A DNA stretch of 64,000 nucleotides. Origin: an uncultured Pseudomonadota bacterium. Lineage in GTDB: Bacteria > Myxococcota_A > UBA796 > SXON01. The notes under the pieces are model-generated. The model saw only the letters and a list, made by a program, of their open reading frames with translations. It was not told where the DNA came from and did no database searches. Both the position numbers and the translations under genes were made by a program. Below are positions 62,160-64,000 of this stretch, one piece after another; position 1 is the first letter of the stretch, and every line of letters starts with the position of its first letter. The stretch is from assembly GCA_903875225.1 (NCBI GenBank), contig CAIQVJ010000110.1, positions 1 to 64,000 of the forward strand. The letters are read 5' to 3'.

Positions 62160-63254
62160 ATGAAGCCCACAACGACACCCGAAGAAATCGAAGGCCTCGG
62201 CGGCGACGAGGATGCGAGCTGGGGCGACTACCCGATCGACACCGTGCTAATCCGAACGGCACCCAGTACGGTCTTTGAGGTCGTGCGTCGGATCGACAAG
62301 GGTTCGTTCATCATGGCGCCGGAATTTCAGAGGGACTTCATCTGGGAGGACGACAAGCAGAGCAAACTGATCGAGTCCGTGATGATGCGCATCCCGCTGC
62401 CGGTCTTCTACCTGGCGGAGGACGAGAACGGGAACATGGTTGTTGTAGACGGGCTTCAACGGCTCTCCACCTTCCACCGGTTCATGAAGAACCAGCTTCG
62501 GCTGAAACTGCCTGAGCAAGAGCAGCTCAACAAGAAGCGATTCAGCGACCTCTCGCCGAAGCTACAGAACCGGGTAGAGGACTGCGTCCTGACGCTCTAC
62601 ATCGTCGATGCGAAGGTTCCCGAGCGTGCTCGGCTCGACATTTTCGAGCGCGTCAACAGCGGCGTTCCCCTGACGCGGCAGCAGATGCGGAACAGCCTCT
62701 ACACCGGCCCGGCCACGCGCTTCTTGAAGGAGGAGTCGGAGACCTCGATCTTCATGCAGGCCACCGGCGGCAGCCTCCAGTCCTCGACAATGCGCGACCG
62801 CGAGTTCGTAAATCGTTTTTGCGCCTTTCAGCTACTATCGCTGGACGTGTACAAGAAGGAGATGGACGACTTTCTAGCGCGTGCGCTCACCGCGATGAAC
62901 AAGTTGTCCGCGGCCGATCTCGCGACCCTGTCCGCGGAGTTTCGGAACAGCCTGCGGAACAACCACGCGGTCTTCGGCGAGCACGCTTTCCGGAAGCACG
63001 AAGCCGGACAAACGTACCGGAGCGTCCTGAATGCCTCGTTATGGGACGTGATGATCACCGGGCTCTCTCGGATTCCCGAGAGCGAGGTGATCGCAAGGGC
63101 TCCGCTCCTGCGCGAACGGTTCTTCGCGGTCATGAGGGACGGCGGCTTCAACAACGCGATCACGTACGGACCGAACAGCGGCAACCAGGTGCGCCACCGG
63201 TTTTTGGTCATGCAGCAGCTGCTCGGAGAGGTATTCCATGCTTACACGCCTTGA
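62160..63254 (+). CDS. DUF262 (GmrS/ParB-like) protein
   Basis: The 364-residue protein has the DUF262 core: APEFQRDFIWEDDKQSKLIESVMMRIPLPVFYL (split by eye at APEFQRDF, WEDDKQSKL, MRIPLPVFYL) and the DGQQR-type motif VDGLQRLST (Asp97-Arg101, with Leu for the first Gln). FERVNSGVPLTRQQMRN completes it. The domain hydrolyses or binds nucleotides in GmrSD type IV restriction and in BrxU, usually with a partner HNH DUF1524 domain that is absent here. It lies 50 bp after the methylase and overlaps the ATPase gene by 17 bp, suggesting an accessory two-gene module. Its role is unknown. Confidence 0.8.
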   Translation: MKPTTTPEEIEGLGGDEDASWGDYPIDTVLIRTAPSTVFEVVRRIDKGSFIMAPEFQRDFIWEDDKQSKLIESVMMRIPLPVFYLAEDENGNMVVVDGLQRLSTFHRFMKNQLRLKLPEQEQLNKKRFSDLSPKLQNRVEDCVLTLYIVDAKVPERARLDIFERVNSGVPLTRQQMRNSLYTGPATRFLKEESETSIFMQATGGSLQSSTMRDREFVNRFCAFQLLSLDVYKKEMDDFLARALTAMNKLSAADLATLSAEFRNSLRNNHAVFGEHAFRKHEAGQTYRSVLNASLWDVMITGLSRIPESEVIARAPLLRERFFAVMRDGGFNNAITYGPNSGNQVRHRFLVMQQLLGEVFHAYTP

Positions 63255-64000
63255 CATCAAGCACTTCAAGTGCTTTGAGCTTCTGAAGCTGCCACTGGCT
63301 CCACTGACTCTTCTTTCCGGTTCGAACGCATCCGGGAAGTCCTCGGTACTTCAAGCGCTGGTCCTGCTGCACCAGACTATGCGCGAGCACGAGTGGTCCA
63401 CCCGCTTGATGCTCAACGGGCAAGCAGTTCGCCTGGGGACCGTGTTGGACGTGGTGGACAAGGTTCACGGGCGCAAGGCCATCGAGATCGGGGTGGTCGA
63501 CGACGGTGGTAGCGCGCATTGGACCTTCACTGGCGAGCGCGCAGAGATGTCGATGGCGGTTGAGACAGTGGTGGCCGACGGGGCGACGGAGGCTCAGCCG
63601 GCCACGCTTCGTCACTTGGTGCCAGCACTCGACTCCGCGCTCGCCCAACGGATTCGCGACCTCACCTACATTACCGCAGAGCGCGTGGGCCCGCGGGAGG
63701 TCTACCCGATGGAAGATCGGCAGGTGACTCGCGTCGTGGGTCCACAGGGTGAGCACGCGGTCAGCCTGTTGCACTGGGGGCGGGACGAGGTCGTGTTGGA
63801 GGCGCTGGCCCTCAAGGGCGTTCCGCCGACCCGCCTCCGACAGGTCGAGGCCCGAATGCGCACGTTGTTCCCCGGCTGCGGCCTTGTTGTGCAGCAGGTT
63901 CCTCAGGTAAATGCGGTGACGTTGGGCCTGCGAACATCCGACGACACCGATTTTCATCGACCCATCCACGTGGGGTTCGGTCTGACACAGATCTTGCCGA
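63238..64000 (+). CDS. DUF3696-like AAA ATPase (partial, runs off window)
   Basis: The first 254 residues of an SMC/ABC-type AAA_15 family ATPase are visible. The start MLTRLDIKHFKCFELLKLPL leads to Walker A GSNASGKSSVLQA (Gly28, Lys34). A later LTYITAERVGPREVYP strand resembles the DUF3696 family, and HVGFGLTQILP near the cut edge resembles the ABC-signature approach. The start overlaps the DUF262 stop, so the pair is translationally linked. Similar OLD-like or DUF3696 ATPases act as sensors in several defence systems. The C-terminus, with the signature and Walker B regions, is outside. Confidence 0.8.
   Translation, partial: MLTRLDIKHFKCFELLKLPLAPLTLLSGSNASGKSSVLQALVLLHQTMREHEWSTRLMLNGQAVRLGTVLDVVDKVHGRKAIEIGVVDDGGSAHWTFTGERAEMSMAVETVVADGATEAQPATLRHLVPALDSALAQRIRDLTYITAERVGPREVYPMEDRQVTRVVGPQGEHAVSLLHWGRDEVVLEALALKGVPPTRLRQVEARMRTLFPGCGLVVQQVPQVNAVTLGLRTSDDTDFHRPIHVGFGLTQILP

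Larger units (their letters stand above)
45686..64000. mobile_element. Genomic island integrated at tRNA-Asn (left end visible, right end outside)
   Basis: The block starts at tRNA-Asn with a serine recombinase and continues with a primase/DUF927-like ATPase module, two XRE regulators, unknown accessory genes and restriction-type defence genes. None of these resemble the metabolic and envelope genes to the left. The organisation is that of an integrative element with its integrase next to attL. The expected attR, a copy of the 3' end of tRNA-Asn, is not in the window, so the element is longer than 18.3 kb. Whether it is a satellite, an integrative plasmid or a defence island remnant cannot be decided here. 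Confidence 0.7.

Overview
This GC-rich 64 kb window most likely comes from a Myxococcota-type (former deltaproteobacterial) chromosome, possibly an uncultured lineage. The evidence is two lipoproteins rich in MopE-type acidic metal-binding repeats, a MYXO-CTERM-like sorting tail, a DUF4388-plus-J-domain-like protein, a glutaminyl-tRNA synthetase with a C-terminal YqeY domain, and genes packed with 1-4 nt overlaps. This is inference from gene content; no rRNA gene is present.

Backbone, 1-45727. From the left: a cut ORF at the edge; glnS (minus); an exported Pro-rich protein; and a pair of overlapping FAD oxidoreductases of the carotene desaturase/isomerase superfamily. A minus-strand four-gene overlapping operon follows (10315-6251): degenerate subtilase, FadL-like porin, MmgE/PrpD-like protein, small membrane protein. 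Next come surface proteins (10412-15038: beta-helix lipoprotein, membrane protein, MYXO-CTERM-like protein) and a stand-alone PfaD-type enoyl reductase (minus). A seven-gene plus-strand run (16747-26488) holds a GT9 glycosyltransferase, a divergent Lgt homologue, a DUF2339/DUF3999 membrane pair, a YqeY protein, a biotin carboxylase and a GT-C-like membrane protein. Envelope lipid and glycan genes occupy 26455-35527: dienoyl-CoA-reductase-like SDR, PAP2/Aur1-like protein, MORN-like protein, GPI-ethanolamine-phosphate-transferase-like phosphodiesterase, acyltransferase-3/SGNH protein, and a decayed second copy of the last. After these lie a lipoprotein with fifteen 46-residue MopE repeats and a lamin-tail domain, an OmpR-type regulator, a HEAT protein, surE-dedA-apt, a DUF4388 protein, a lipoprotein, tRNA-Thr(CGT), about 1 kb with no gene I can support, and tRNA-Asn(GTT).

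Genomic island, about 45.7 kb to beyond 64 kb. A large serine recombinase reads toward tRNA-Asn, and its stop codon is the complement of the tRNA anticodon loop. Behind it is a replication-like module (small ORF, CHC2/Toprim primase, DUF927-like ATPase) divergent from an XRE regulator. The regulator is followed by a zinc-finger/coiled-coil protein and an unfamiliar PD-(D/E)XK protein. A second divergent control region (XRE gene against a gene whose leaderless start appears offset by one base in a C7 tract) precedes the cargo. The cargo is a SNF2-like helicase overlapping a 1601-residue N6-adenine methylase, matching drmD-drmMI of class 1 DISARM anti-phage systems, then a DUF262 protein and a DUF3696-like ATPase cut by the right edge. 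drmA, drmB and drmC would be expected just outside.

The most interesting items are the incomplete DISARM-like locus with its DUF262/ATPase insertion, the uncharacterised nuclease-like island protein, the C-tract frame offset beside a promoter, and backbone homologues (subtilase, Lgt) that have lost catalytic residues.
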